A stretch of DNA of 64,000 nt from Atrina japonica (GCA_030159075.1 BROG01000076.1:1327001-1391000), one strand, 5' to 3'; shown: positions 1-10,603, counted from the first letter of the stretch. The notes: a model not told the origin generated them from the letters alone. Numbers and translations: made by a program.

Positions 1-1722
1 TTCATTTGCAAGGCACATTACTATAATTGTTTATTAGAAGAGCTAGGGTTTAATACGAATTCTGGTAATCCTACATACACACGTAGCTCAGGGTTTAAAA
101 TCACGAATTATGCTGGTAATACAACCGACATTTTTGACACACGGATAGCTAAACTTCATAAAACCCCAAATAAGCAGAGGTAAGCAGGACGAGATTCCAA
201 ACCTTCAAAAAGATATTGACACGTTAAGTTCAGCAAATATTACAGCTCTTTTCCAGATGTACCTCACATACTTAAAAATAAACTGACTTTTAGAAAATTT
301 AAAGGCTGTATTTCAAATTCACGGTATTGGACTATCTAAAACTTTTCACTTAAAAAATTAAAAGAAAGACCATCCATATAAGCAGAGGTACCATAGTGTA
401 AATCAGGAATCCAGGACATAAATACAAATCCGATTTGGACCAACACGGACTTGGAAACCCAGAGGTGGGATCATTCCATGAAGTAAGCGTCGTAAATGAG
501 TCAGATGTGAAACACGTGATACTTAAAAAACGTTTAAACGCCAACGAAAAGGCTTTTAGTGAAACAGAGTTTATTAACCGACCGCTTGCGGAACGTTGAA
601 TTTTTTTCAATATTGTGTCACAGGTATCAATATGAAATCTTCACACGACTTCTCATACTCATTTACATATAAACTCCATATCACTGAGGTAAAAAAATTG
701 GAAAAGAAAGACTTTTTAGCATCTTCGTAGCTACAACTGTCTTTTGTTCACTAAAGGTGGTACCCGAAAATTTAAATATCTGGTGATTGGTTATCATGAT
801 ACTTATTCTGTCAAGCACCACTCTGATTCTACACATAAATACACTGAAGCTGATATAAAAACATGCTGGAATTTCTAATAGACAATATATTTGAAATGTT
901 CGGAGACGTTGTCTTACAACAAATTGTCGGGATTCCTATGGGAACCTGTTCCTTTATTCATACGAAGAAACTGCTGAATCAAAAGAAGAAAAAGCTAGCG
1001 GTGTCCTTTAATTTCACATTTAGATATATCGACGACGTTTTGTCAGTTAATAATGACAATTTTCATACATAAGTCAATGCGATATATCCCAGCGAACTAG
1101 AACAACAGAATCAAGCACACACGCTTCGTACTTAGACATTTTATTTACTATAGACACAGACGGGAAATTGGCAACCAATCTATACGACAAACGCGACGAT
1201 TTCGGCTTTCCCATCGTAAATTTTCCACATTTAAGTAGTCAGCAGCATATGGAGTTTATATTTCACCAAATGATCCGATATGCTAGGGCGTGTTCAACAT
1301 ATGAACATTTCATATACAGATGTAAACTACTCACACAAATTATTGACACAGGGATATCGAAAACCGCGTTTGATGTCAACGTTCCGCAAATTTTACGGGT
1401 GGTATAATAGTCTTGTTTGCGATTACTCTGTTTCACTGGGTGAAATGCTGTTGCCTTTTTGTTGGCGGTTGTTGAGACGTCTGTACCAATTGTGACGAGG
1501 ATTCGTTCCTCACGTATTTCAATTGGACTTGACTGTGGACTCACGGCGGGTGTGACCGGTCGACAGGGGATGCTTACTCCTCCATGGCACCTGATCCCAC
1601 CTCTTGGTTTCCGGAGGTCCGTGTTTGTCCATTTTTGCCGGATTTGTATCTGTGGCCTGGACATCCTGAAGATTTATACTTTGGTATCTGAGATGTTTTA
1701 TATTTTGTACTGTACTATATAA
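1..1722 (+). mobile_element. Penelope-like element, decayed copy 1 (RT and 3' tail)
   Basis: Fragments in several frames match the reverse transcriptase of the two other copies in this window (24.3-26.9 kb plus, 49.8-52.1 kb minus). Around 863-1070 there is a fingers/palm stretch with the IPMG motif and a YIDDV catalytic box; 1168-1407 continues with LYDKRDDFGF and an IRYARAC stretch. At 1340-1460 is the conserved C-terminal stretch (FRKFYGWYNSLV), and 1500-1722 is the 3' tail also found alone elsewhere. Stops, frameshifts and an internal inverted insertion (373-690) make it non-functional. The family assignment (Penelope-like rather than another non-LTR RT) rests on motif style from memory of such elements; the RT nature is more certain than the clade. 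The 5' end lies outside the window. Confidence 0.75.
373..690 (-). mobile_element. PLE 3' fragment inserted in inverse orientation inside PLE copy 1
   Basis: Read on the minus strand this segment is the 3' tail and C-terminal part of the same PLE family: it resembles 49800-50260, itself a minus-strand copy. It interrupts the plus-strand RT of copy 1 just at the codons for a KLKERLF-like stretch. The sequence on both sides is repeated: about 349-371 and 691-712 are imperfect copies of each other (ttaaaaaattaaaagaaagac versus taaaaaaattggaaaagaaag). This looks like a roughly 20-bp target-site duplication made by the insertion. Confidence 0.6.
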
Positions 1723-2040
1723 GGGACATTGTCAGCGTCAGGACGTGATTGGTTTTCAGATATTATTTTGTACTGCAGTATATATAAGGAACATGGCCAG
1801 CGTCAGGAAGTGACTGGTTTTCAGATATTATTTTGTACTGTACTATATAAGGGACATTGTCAGCGTCAGGACGTGATTGGTTTTTTTGTACTGATATTAT
1901 TTTGCGTCAGGAAGTGACTTTTTCAGTATGTATGTACTATATAAGGATATTGTCAGCGTGGTTTTTTTCAGATATTATTTTGTACTGTTAGGCCTATATA
2001 AGGAAAATGGTCAGCGTCAGGACGTCATTGGTTTTTAGAA
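1703..2040 (+). repeat. Tandem array of ~60-75 bp units with TATA and CCAAT-like motifs
   Basis: About five imperfect units follow directly on the PLE tail. Each typically has CGTCAGGACGTGATTGG (an inverted CCAAT box and a CRE-like CGTCA), about 30 bases of T-rich spacer (cagatattattttgtactg), then CTATATAAGG. TATATAAGG-type boxes are visible near 1717, 1780, 1841, 1940 and 1995. The arrangement looks like a repeated minimal promoter. No gene in the next kilobase downstream was recognised. Confidence 0.7.
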
Positions 2041-2104
2041 GAATCGGTTTCCGGAAGTTGCTCTGTATTATATTTGTGTTTGCTTTCTTTAACATTTACA
2101 TATC

Positions 2105-2400
2105 CTGTTGTCCGATTCACATAAGATGGCGGGTGGAATAACCTTCTGATTATCATACGGCTGATTCTACTCACTTTTCTGTTATGACAAGCTGCAAGGG
2201 AAAAACGTTTTATTCCTCACTGGATACTCTCATATGTATGGTGACAAGTAGGAACGATAACTCTAGTCAGTGTAATTTTAATGTATTACCTAAAATTTAA
2301 ACTCGTCCAGGTCAAGAAAGGGTTCACAAAAGACTCCACACCACCAGGTTATATGGATTTTATTATACATCTGCCATTACTTTCCAAATGTAATCTATAG
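2105..2400 (+). repeat. Dispersed repeat F, copy 1
   Basis: Shares most of its length with 8490-8760 in the same orientation and, reverse-complemented, with 3770-4200. Shared landmarks are tccgattcacata, gattctactcacttttc, gttatgacaagctgca and aatttaaactcgtccaggtc. No coding capacity was seen. The family is unnamed here; its termini were not defined. Confidence 0.7.
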
Positions 2401-3199
2401 ACAGGACATGTAAGTTAAATATTGCGGACAAAATACCATGGTCTTTATTATCAAAGACCCTTTTTGTCAAATAGACCCTTTCATGTTTCTATATGTGATG
2501 ATGAGTATGTCAGACCTTTTTGCACGCAAATTTCCTATGCCCGCGAGGACTAGTCAATCAAATAGCTTCTTGCAGCACAAAAACTATTTGCACGAAGGAA
2601 GTGCTTATAAATGTTTTCAACATTAGCTCATGATGTTTATAATTATATACATGTACATGTATATAAAGAATAATATTTCTACCTGTTCGAAAAATTTATA
2701 CAGAATTATAGAAAACCTATGACTGGAAATATTCTTCAGTTTAACTCTGTACTTGTGCAAGATTTAGAAATAATACCATCTGCTTGTTCGTTATAGAAAT
2801 AAGTTATTAACCTTTGCAAATAATTAGTTTTATTGATCCTTCTCTGAAATATGATTTGCTGTATCAAATCAATATCATATACGACGCCCATGCGAACAAA
2901 TTCGACTTATCGAATTATAAAAGGCTATAATTACAATGAATCTGCTTTGTAGTACTTTGATTATAGGTTGTCATTCATAAATGAAAGGTGGAGGATCGCG
3001 ATCAGTCTGTAATAAGATTTTTTATTGATTTCTGTATCACTTTAAAGGGGCATATATCTTTATATATAAAATAGTTTTTTTCTACTTTTACTACTTGTTG
3101 TTGAACGCTTAAAATCGTCACTAAGGAAGTTTTATAGTCAATACGGGGGTCTTGTTAAACAATATGATTTAACCCAATTAGATCAAATTAAAAACTAAC
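2401..3199. other. AT-rich stretch without recognised gene
   Basis: Short open frames (for example 2438-2626) show no family resemblance and no splice context. A short piece at 3040-3110 (aaaggggcatat...ctactttta) resembles the end of the fold-back repeat seen at 52688-53041. Nothing else was identified. Confidence 0.5.
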
Positions 3200-3445
3200 C
3201 GATGATCTTTTCACCGAACTCGAGAGGTTTCCATAGAACATTTGCGATGGGTGTAGCATGCTTAACAGGAGACGCTTACTCCTTCCGGACACCTGGTCCC
3301 ACCCCGTTTGAGATTCTCCACTGTCTTTGAGACCATTATGATATCCAATTTGTAGTATTCTAATGGATTTGGTGTTTAGAATATCCATTGGTCCTTCTTC
3401 AGTTTTTCTTATGTCATAATCGACACATGGAAATATTATGTACAT
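3200..3445 (-). repeat. Dispersed repeat C, copy
   Basis: Landmarks are gaactcgagaggtttcc, gggtgtagcatgct, a cctggtcccaccccgtttgagatt stretch (in parts) and a gtagtattctaatgga end. Related copies, in either orientation, lie near 14386-14470, 23660-23790, 33620-33800, 38575-38800, 48310-48450, 58535-58690 and 62055-62225. No coding content. Confidence 0.65.
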
Positions 3446-3769
3446 TTAATCTGACAACAATAAAAGTCAGTTGTTATCAGAATAACGAAGCAATGTATCG
3501 AAAAGGGAACGACAAAATAAAGTAATTAGACAAAGAACCTCAGAATAAATGATATGATGAATGATGACAGTATGAATAAAATATTGTAAATTGAAGCGAC
3601 GTTTTCATCATACTAGCGTAATATAATGTGTTCCGAAGTAAAGTTGTCAAATAAGCCATCAATATATTTGTTTGAAAGTATAGCCTGGCGGTTAGTGTCT
3701 CGTGAATTCTTTATAGACTTGGAAAAGTTTACAATTCGGGTAACAAAGCATAACAACAATAGAATTACA

Positions 3770-4200
3770 CTGGCAAGATTAATCGGTCCTACTTGTCACC
3801 ATACATTCGAGTATCCAGTAAGGAATAAAACGTTTAAATTCCCGTGCAGCCTGCTATAACTGAAAAGTGAGTTTGTTTGTTTGTTGTTGTTTAACGTCAA
3901 GAATCTTTCACTTATCTGGACACGTCACCAAATGCCGGTGAAGGGCTTCAAATTTTGGCCTTTGCTCGGCACTTACGGCCATTGAGCAGTGAGAGTTCTT
4001 TAACATGCCGACACCTACTGTGACACGGGACCTCTAGTTTTGACTGTCGCATCCGAGAAACCTGTCGCCGACGGGACTCGAAATCACGACCTCACGATCT
4101 AGAGTCGAGCGCGCTACCGACTGAACCAGGCCGGCTCCTGAAAAGTGAGTAGAATCATCTAAAGTTTGCTCCGCCCGCCATGTTAATATGTAATCTAGAC
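3770..4200 (-). repeat. Dispersed repeat F, reverse copy split by a SINE
   Basis: On the minus strand 4200-4138 followed by 3871-3770 reads as repeat F (gatggcgggtgg-like start, gattctactcacttttcag, gttatgacaagctgcac-like, taaacgttttattcc, atggtgacaagtagg). The SINE at 3872-4137 sits in the middle, so this repeat copy is older than the SINE insertion. Confidence 0.7.
3872..4137 (-). mobile_element. tRNA-derived SINE (family A) with 12-bp target-site duplication
   Basis: On the minus strand the element begins gagccggcctggttcagtcg, which contains a pol III A box (TGGTTCAGTCGG), and about 40 bases on a B box-like GGTCGTGATTTCGAGTCC. The body includes ccaaaatttgaagcccttc and the tail is a run of aac/aaac (gtttgtttgtttgttg on the plus strand). 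It is bracketed by identical 12-mers ctgaaaagtgag at 3860-3871 and 4138-4149. Other copies of the family are at 28760-28945, 34108-34376, 40978-41241 and 43343-43480. Confidence 0.9.
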
Positions 4201-5399
4201 TATAGTTATTGAATTATAGCTTTTACTGATTGCTTATGTCTTTTGATTTAAATTTGACCGCAAAATCACAGTGTTCGGTGTTGTAGTGAAATGTGTGATT
4301 CATAGGCTATATACTTCCATTTCATCAAAAACACACATCGTCAAATCCATTGTCATTTACACAGAATAATAAATTTCACCTTCAGCGCTCAAGGCCGATT
4401 TCTTATGTATTGAACCTCAAATGCCATTATCGAAACATTCATTATGGCCTAGTGGTTAGGACGTCATGCATAAGAGCCAGGCAGTTGGGTAAGTGCCGCA
4501 TAGTTTCTCCCCGTAAGAACCTGCCCAGGCCCAACTTTTCCCCCGGAAAATGGGCCCAGCATATAATTATCCGTAGGAAGAATTAACCCGGAACCAACTT
4601 TCTCCCTAGGAAATGGCGCCGCAATATAAAATTTCTCCCTATATGACGGCACGCTTTTTCTCCCTTACCGCAGGGTTAGCTATCTATCCGCTACCAGCTC
4701 TATTACTAGAAATTTATCAATCTATAGAAGTCAAAGACTATCTGATGAACTTTAATTTATGGCTAAAAGATAAAATAATTAAAGTCGTAAAATTTGATAC
4801 TGCATAATAAATGAAAATGGAAATAATTTATTTATGACATTATCACCCTGTACTTGTAATATATAGCTCCGGTTGTGTGCTTGTGAGTGGGCGTTTGCGT
4901 GCGAGTGGGTATGTGTACGTTTTTTCATGTTATTTTAATCGTTTTGTCCTGATGAAGAAAGAGGTCGTCCCGAAAAATTGACATTCATTTTGTCCGTGTC
5001 GTTAGTCATTTTAGTGCTTTATATATTATTTTCCTGACTCGTATATATTGCTTAGATCCGACACCCTAGGATATTTTTTGCTTTTAGGACTACTCTGTTA
5101 GCAGGGAAGAGACAAATAATTTGGTGAAAATGAAAGTAAATCTAGTTTGAATAATCATTAGATAAAACATACTTTTGTTCCACTTATCCTTGCCGTTTGC
5201 AAATATACAAAACGCTCAAAATGGTAAATGGACTATAAGTTCCGAATATCCATTGGTACTTCTTCGGGATACCTTGAATTAAGTTTTGATGAAAGACACT
5301 ATGGAACTTTAATTATCTAGAGATAGGAATAGTAAGATTTCTGTTTCACTTTTATATGATACTTTTAATTTCATGTCGCAGATGTAAAATATTTTTCTA
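4201..5399. other. No recognised gene; short internally repetitive piece
   Basis: At about 4440-4660 related phrases such as cccaacttttcccccgg and accaactttctccctagg recur at intervals of about 70-90 bases, giving a short degenerate tandem repeat. The open frames there are not supported as genes. The rest shows nothing recognisable. Confidence 0.45.
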
Positions 5400-5775
5400 A
5401 TAGCCTTTTTCTAGTTGACACATTCCATTCTGTTTTGTGGAATATTTTGAATATTTTGACGCGTGACGTCAATAGAATGTGACCTAGGCTATTTCCGGTT
5501 TCGTAATATCTACATCGATGACATTCAATGATATCTTGTTTCAGGTCACTGAGTTAAATTAAATATTTATTCTTGTAAAGTTGACAAGTACCATGCCTTT
5601 CCTTTAGGCTACTTCTCAGATTTGATTCCTTTCATTATACTAAATACATATTTCTGGTCACCTATGCAATAAACTCATTAACCGGAAGTTATGTAAGGCA
5701 CATTTTCCGTTGAAAGTGCATAATATTATTACGAGCCATGTCGGAGCGGAATAATTCGGAAAAGGTCTAATGGCA
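5400..5775 (+). repeat. Repeat G, left copy flanking the calcium-binding gene
   Basis: Shares order and sequence with 8275-8490 and with 9280-9370: acattccattctgttttgt, atttccggtttcgtaatat, gatgatatcttgttt-like, gacaagtacca, cctttaggctac, then accggaagttatg and a cgagccatg-like end. Orientation is the same on both sides of the gene at 7334-7951. Confidence 0.55.
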
Positions 5776-5937
5776 GTACTTTGAATCCCATTTTGTAAAA
5801 AAAAAACAATTTCAGTACTTTCATTACCATATATCTATAATTTGTGATTTATCACCTTTTGAATAAAATCTTCTTGTTTTTAACTTTTTATTGGTCAATC
5901 CACGAAACATATCTAAACGTATGTCCCTATTTAAGCG

Positions 5938-6033
<96 letters not shown>
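5938..6033. repeat. (TA)n microsatellite
   Basis: About 96 bases of uninterrupted TA. Long open frames running through it are artefacts of the repeat. Confidence 0.98.
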
Positions 6034-6036
<3 letters not shown>

Positions 6037-6384
6037 GTCCCTAATCAGGCGATATATTCCGTATCTACCGTCTGATGCACGTTCACTAAATTTGTGACGT
6101 CATGTGATTATCATGAGACGCAGTATAATTGTAATCACGTAATTCTAACGGCTTAAAGAACTGGCACTGGGTTTGTCAATGAAAAGGTCAATAAAGTTAC
6201 TGGAACTAAGCATGCATCTATAACTTTCGTTTTAATGTTTAGAAAGGTGACAAATTCGTTATCCACATTAATTGTCATACGGGTGAAATTGTTTCATAAC
6301 AAATGTAGTTGTTCCTGCATTTCCCTCACCTACGGCTCCGGAAATACGAAACTCCGACATATATATATATATATATTATTACAA

Positions 6385-6513
6385 TAACTTAATTCTATGA
6401 GCCGGATCACGTCGAGATGACAGGGGCAGATCATCAGATCAAACAAGCGTCGACTTTGATCTTATTATCTGCCCCTGTCAACAAAACGTGATCCGGCTCT
6501 TAGGGTCAAGTTA
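6385..6513. repeat. Fold-back (hairpin) element, ~59-bp arms
   Basis: The left arm 6385-6443 and the reverse complement of the right arm 6455-6513 align over their whole length: both read taactt..., agccggatcacgt, gacaggggcaga and gatcaaa in the same order, with about 10 mismatches. The loop is caagcgtcgac. No second copy was seen in the window. It may be a small MITE or a locally formed inverted repeat. Confidence 0.85.
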
Positions 6514-7242
6514 CTGTTAATGATAAATCTATTATATACCCATCCATAATAAACTAATCAGTTGGATACTAATGTGTCACGCTGTATCGATATTCACAAC
6601 ACGATAAAATATGAATTTCAAAGAGGGGTGGTATGGCTTCAAAAACTACAGTATGGTGATCCAGAGAGTTAGATCACACTCTGTGAAATCAACATTATCA
6701 AAACTCGGAATATTGATAGGTATGCCTATATAATAAGAAACAGCATCATCCGTATGCTAAAGTAGATGACTAATAGTATAATTGTTTGACCTAAATAAGT
6801 ATAAACCTTTATAGTAAGACGTGAATCTGATTTCCTGCTAATTTTATTTTACACCAGAATTTGATCGAGTCAGAAAAGAACACATTTTTATATATTATCT
6901 CTTTTGGCATATTTAAAATACATTTGATTGTCTTTGTGTGCTAATCGTCTGCTTCATATGTTTCTCGTGTTGTTTTGATCGGCTTTTATGTCTTTACTTA
7001 AGAGCATTAAATACACGACACAGTCTATGTGTGTGACATAACGCATTGCCTTTGAATTTGTACGTGATTTTGTATTTTGTATGATTACAAAGGTGTGGAT
7101 ATCGAGGATATCGGCTTACAAACTAATAGAAATAACATATCTTTGTAATGGCTAATTATCCGACAATATTAAAGATACTTACATGATGCAATCTTCGTGA
7201 TTTTGCAAAATATCACAGCATTATTATAGTTATTCGAGCACC

Positions 7243-7250
7243 TATATAAA
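7243..7250 (+). promoter_or_regulatory. TATA box of the calcium-binding protein gene
   Basis: TATATAAA lies 84 bases upstream of the start codon at 7334, a suitable distance for transcription starting near 7275 and a 5' UTR of about 60 bases. No intron is needed between it and the ATG. Confidence 0.6.
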
Positions 7251-7333
7251 GATTCATTTCAAAATCTTACAGTCGTCCTTAGCAATTCGTATGAAAGGTT
7301 TGCAACATACCGCTTACACAGAAACCAGATGCA

Positions 7334-7951
7334 ATGATGTTCACCAAATTTATAGAGAAAAAAGTCAGAACGTGGTTCAAAATGAATAACAAAAAGAAAG
7401 ACGGAACCATTGGACAAAGTGACTACAAGGAGATGGCAGATTTATTTGTAAGTGAATTTCACCTGAAGGACCAAAAGGCAAATGACATACGACAATGGCT
7501 TGAGAACGGATGGGACGCTTTGATAAAGAGGGGAGACGAAGAAGCAAGTAAAAAAATTGCAGACGACATTAGTGTTACGATACCCGCCATTGTAGATCTG
7601 AACAGAAAGATGAAGGATGGACAGAAAATAACAGAAGAAGAGTACATAGATGCTTACAAACAGCTTGTTGAGGTAGATAAAAACCTGTTTCAGGAAATAT
7701 TTGAAAAAATGGTTGGATGCTTTTTCGATGTGTTTGATACCGACAATGACGGTTTCATTGGAGCAGACGATCTGGTCAGAGGACTTAAATGTTTTGGTAT
7801 AAGCCAAGCAGATGCTGTTAAAAGTCTTTTCCAAGAAATGGACATGACGAAAAAAGGTAAAATCGACAAAAAAACTTACATTGAAAACTGGGTCGAATTT
7901 ATGTTAGGAGAAGATAAAAACGCACCAATCGCTAAATGTTTATGTCGGTAG
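7334..7951 (+). CDS. Sarcoplasmic calcium-binding protein-like EF-hand protein
   Basis: An intact, intronless 205-aa frame. The size and layout fit the invertebrate sarcoplasmic calcium-binding protein (SCP) family, cytosolic four-EF-hand proteins thought to buffer Ca2+ in muscle. Visible EF hands: a degenerate first loop at residues 19-30 (NKKKDGTIGQSD), a degenerate pseudo-hand around 88-104, a canonical loop at 135-146 (DTDNDGFIGADD, with D instead of the usual E at position 12), and a poor fourth loop at 170-181 (DMTKKGKIDKKT, lacking acidic residues at positions 3 and 5). So only one loop looks fully competent for Ca2+. The start uses two consecutive ATGs (7334 and 7337). A TATA box lies upstream and a poly(A) signal at 8123. 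Lack of introns could mean a retrocopy that acquired a promoter, or an ancestrally simple gene. Close alternatives are calexcitin- or luciferin-binding-like EF-hand proteins. Confidence 0.88.
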   Translation: MMFTKFIEKKVRTWFKMNNKKKDGTIGQSDYKEMADLFVSEFHLKDQKANDIRQWLENGWDALIKRGDEEASKKIADDISVTIPAIVDLNRKMKDGQKITEEEYIDAYKQLVEVDKNLFQEIFEKMVGCFFDVFDTDNDGFIGADDLVRGLKCFGISQADAVKSLFQEMDMTKKGKIDKKTYIENWVEFMLGEDKNAPIAKCLCR

Positions 7952-8122
7952 TCATTTTATGAAAATTTGTGACACTAATTTTGTATGTATCTCGTATTTC
8001 TGTTTAACACAAGGTGATTGTAATTTCTTGATATTCCTCAATTTTTCCTTTCCAAATTTATGTTTGTGTATTTAGCAATATGGTAGATGTCTCAGCATAA
8101 TAATAGACAAAATGCTAAAAAA

Positions 8123-8128
8123 AATAAA
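8123..8128 (+). terminator. AATAAA poly(A) signal
   Basis: AATAAA lies about 170 bases after the stop codon of the EF-hand gene, in an A-rich context. Confidence 0.5.
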
Positions 8129-8489
8129 ATTGTTGAATGGTTTTGTTTTCAAATTATCATATTTGCAATGATCTGATTTTCAAAATAGTGTTGGTGCTAT
8201 TTTCCTCTGGCGTATTTTTACTACATTTGAGACATTAAATTTATATTTCAGACTATATGGATACAGACCCTTTTTGAGTTGTTCCATTCCGTTCAATTTT
8301 GTCGGAATAGTTTGTACTCAGATATCGTTACTTTAACAGAAAGTCGGGCGAGATCGCTTCCGGTTTCGTAATATTTACATTGTTACCGTTCGATGATATT
8401 TTGTTTATATAAATGTTCTTTCTGGTAAAGACGATAAGTGTCACCACTTTCCTGAGGGCTGCTTTTTATCTAGCACTGCATGATATTGT

Positions 8490-8760
8490 CCGATTCACAT
8501 AGGATGGCAGGGCGGAGTAACCTTTTAATTACCATACGGATGATTCTACTCACTTTTCGGTTATGACAAGCTGCACGAGAAAACGTTTTAATTCCTCTGT
8601 GGATAATCTCATATGTATTGTGACAAGTATGAACGATTTCCCAAGTCATTGTAATTTTAATGTAATGCTTTATTACCTAAAATTTAAACTCGTCCAGGTC
8701 AAAAGAAGGGTTCACAAGACTCCACCCTGTCAGGTTATTTGGATTTTACTATATCCATAT
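8490..8760 (+). repeat. Dispersed repeat F, copy 3
   Basis: Direct-orientation relative of 2105-2400, with the same order of landmarks from tccgattcacata to the aggtcaaaagaagggttcac-like end. The open frame at 8563-8790 lies in it and is not considered a gene. Confidence 0.7.
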
Positions 8761-8790
8761 TCCAGGTCATATTCAGAGATTATTATATGA

Positions 8791-8906
8791 CCATTTTGAT
8801 ATTATATCCCTTCTCAGCCAGAGGTTCCCGATGGTAGCCTGAGGATCGAAAGCCCGGGAGCTGATATTAGGACCGAGTGCTGAGAAGAAGTGTGATATCA
8901 AAATGG
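8791..8906. mobile_element. 116-bp MITE-like element with ~28-bp terminal inverted repeats
   Basis: The left end ccattttgatatta...cccttctcagc pairs with the right end gctgagaagaagtg...atatcaaaatgg. Flanks are tatatga and ttttgtt, so no clear target duplication. It is non-coding. Confidence 0.75.
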
Positions 8907-9419
8907 TTTTGTTATAAATTTTTTATCAAGTGCCTAAATTACAAATTATAAATTATAACGAGATACAACAATATCAGCATACATTCTAATTCCAATATTC
9001 TAGTCGACAAAGAATTAAGAATCCTTTCACAATGTTCAATTTCATGGTTTAGGATGACACCAAATGAGCAGACGATGAAATGTACTGGAAACGGATGCCA
9101 CTCGAAATTCTTTTTTCTTTTCCTTGATCGCTATATAGAGAAGTTCCGAACAGGGTGCATTATGATAATAATCAATGCATGGGGTGCATTACGCGAATAA
9201 TAATGCATGGGGGCGTGACAATATCGCATATATAAATGTATTCATATCTAGTACACACATATGATAAATATGATTAAATAGCTAACCGGAAGTTATGCTG
9301 CCCGAATTTTTCTCTGCAGTTGCATACTGTTAATATGACGATCCATGAAGGTACGGAATGACTCCTAAATGCTCTATTCGGCCAGATGGATATGCATGAT
9401 GGAGCTATTGTCAAAACTC

Positions 9420-10600
9420 CCTAATGAATGAAGGCATTAAGTATAAAAGGTATTACTTTAGCATGATGTTCAGGGTAAATATTTGGTTTGTCCTATAAAT
9501 TCATTATTCAATCTAACAGGCCAAAACATCTAAATTGTTCTGGAAATGTGAAAGAAAGGGATCACCACCAAAGTGGTGGGGAGTTACAATTATTTTAATG
9601 TCATATAAATATTAAAACATGATCTATTGTAAATTTAAATTTTACATAGCTTGTTATCAAAAGCTAAGGAATTATTTATACATCTGAACAATGAAAAGTC
9701 CGAGATCTTGAAATTTAGGGGTTACAGTGAAAATCTTAATGTGGCAGAAAAAAAAATCAAGTGTTAGGTACATTCACCCTTAAAAGACAACATTACCAAT
9801 CTTTACTGTGGCAGTGGAGGATCCAGTGGGTTGTTCATTGTTCAACCTCCGATATGTGTTATACCACGATCATAAGCAAAATGTATAATGTATAAAATGG
9901 TAAAAATAAAATAGCTTTTTGATTCTTTATTACCTGTCAAGTCAATGCAAACACGTAAATTTATCATTTACGTGATGCATATCTTTTATTCTCTTATATA
10001 CCAGCCCTCGCAAAATATTTTGTTTAAATTAATTCCTATACAGTGATTGCTAGCACAGGCTTAATTCTTCTTACCTTTATAGCACAGTATCAAGAAAGTT
10101 ATTTACAATGACAAATTGAGAATTTATTTTTACTCGATGAGATCCAACACAACCGACAGTATCTGGATCGTAAGATTAGAAAATCCACACTTTTTGAAGG
10201 AAATCACATTTCTTCGTAGGATACTCCCAAAAAGGAAAATTGAATTCCACTTTGTTTAAAATCTACACAAGCGTATCCCCGGCTTTGAATTTTATATTAT
10301 ACAAAGGATTTTCTCTGCTTATGGCTTGCGCTCCCAGTACATCCCTACTTTCAGATTGATCCTTTCTATTCTTTATTAATCTGCCAAATATAGAAAATTA
10401 CAAAATCTATACTTAAATTCTCAAAGTGAAGAACATGATATGATTACCACATTTTGTGTAAGATGACTGTAGAAGAATCTTGTTCTTTATTAACCAAGTG
10501 ATCAAGTATAGGTCTACCAAGGTATAATTGGCAAATGTTTACATACACAAAGAGTCTAAATTGAATCATAACAGGGTTGACAAACTTGTTTTCGGCAACA
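9420..10600. other. No recognised gene or repeat
   Basis: AT-rich sequence with scattered stops in all frames. No splice-flanked coding stretch, tandem repeat or similarity to other parts of the window was noticed. Confidence 0.5.
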
Positions 10601-10603
10601 AAA

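Larger units (their letters stand above)
8275..9370 (+). repeat. Repeat G (right copy) containing repeat F
   Basis: 8275-8490 resembles 5400-5640, and 9280-9370 (accggaagttatg...cgatccatga) resembles 5680-5770. Between these halves sit repeat F (8490-8760) and the fold-back element at 8791-8906, so the right copy appears to have been opened by later insertions. Nothing coding was seen. Confidence 0.5.

Noticed and set aside
3872..4137. tRNA gene on the minus strand
   Set aside because: A and B boxes are visible but the sequence is diverged, has the long body and tail of a SINE, and recurs as a family; the same applies to the tRNA-like heads at 46920, 47518 and 58500.
5844..6097. Open frames with (YI)n tracts
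   Set aside because: They are translations of a TA microsatellite; the same holds for the (LS)n, (CV)n and (YLSI)n frames at 21356, 27384, 31478, 32911, 48105, 48433 and 62248.
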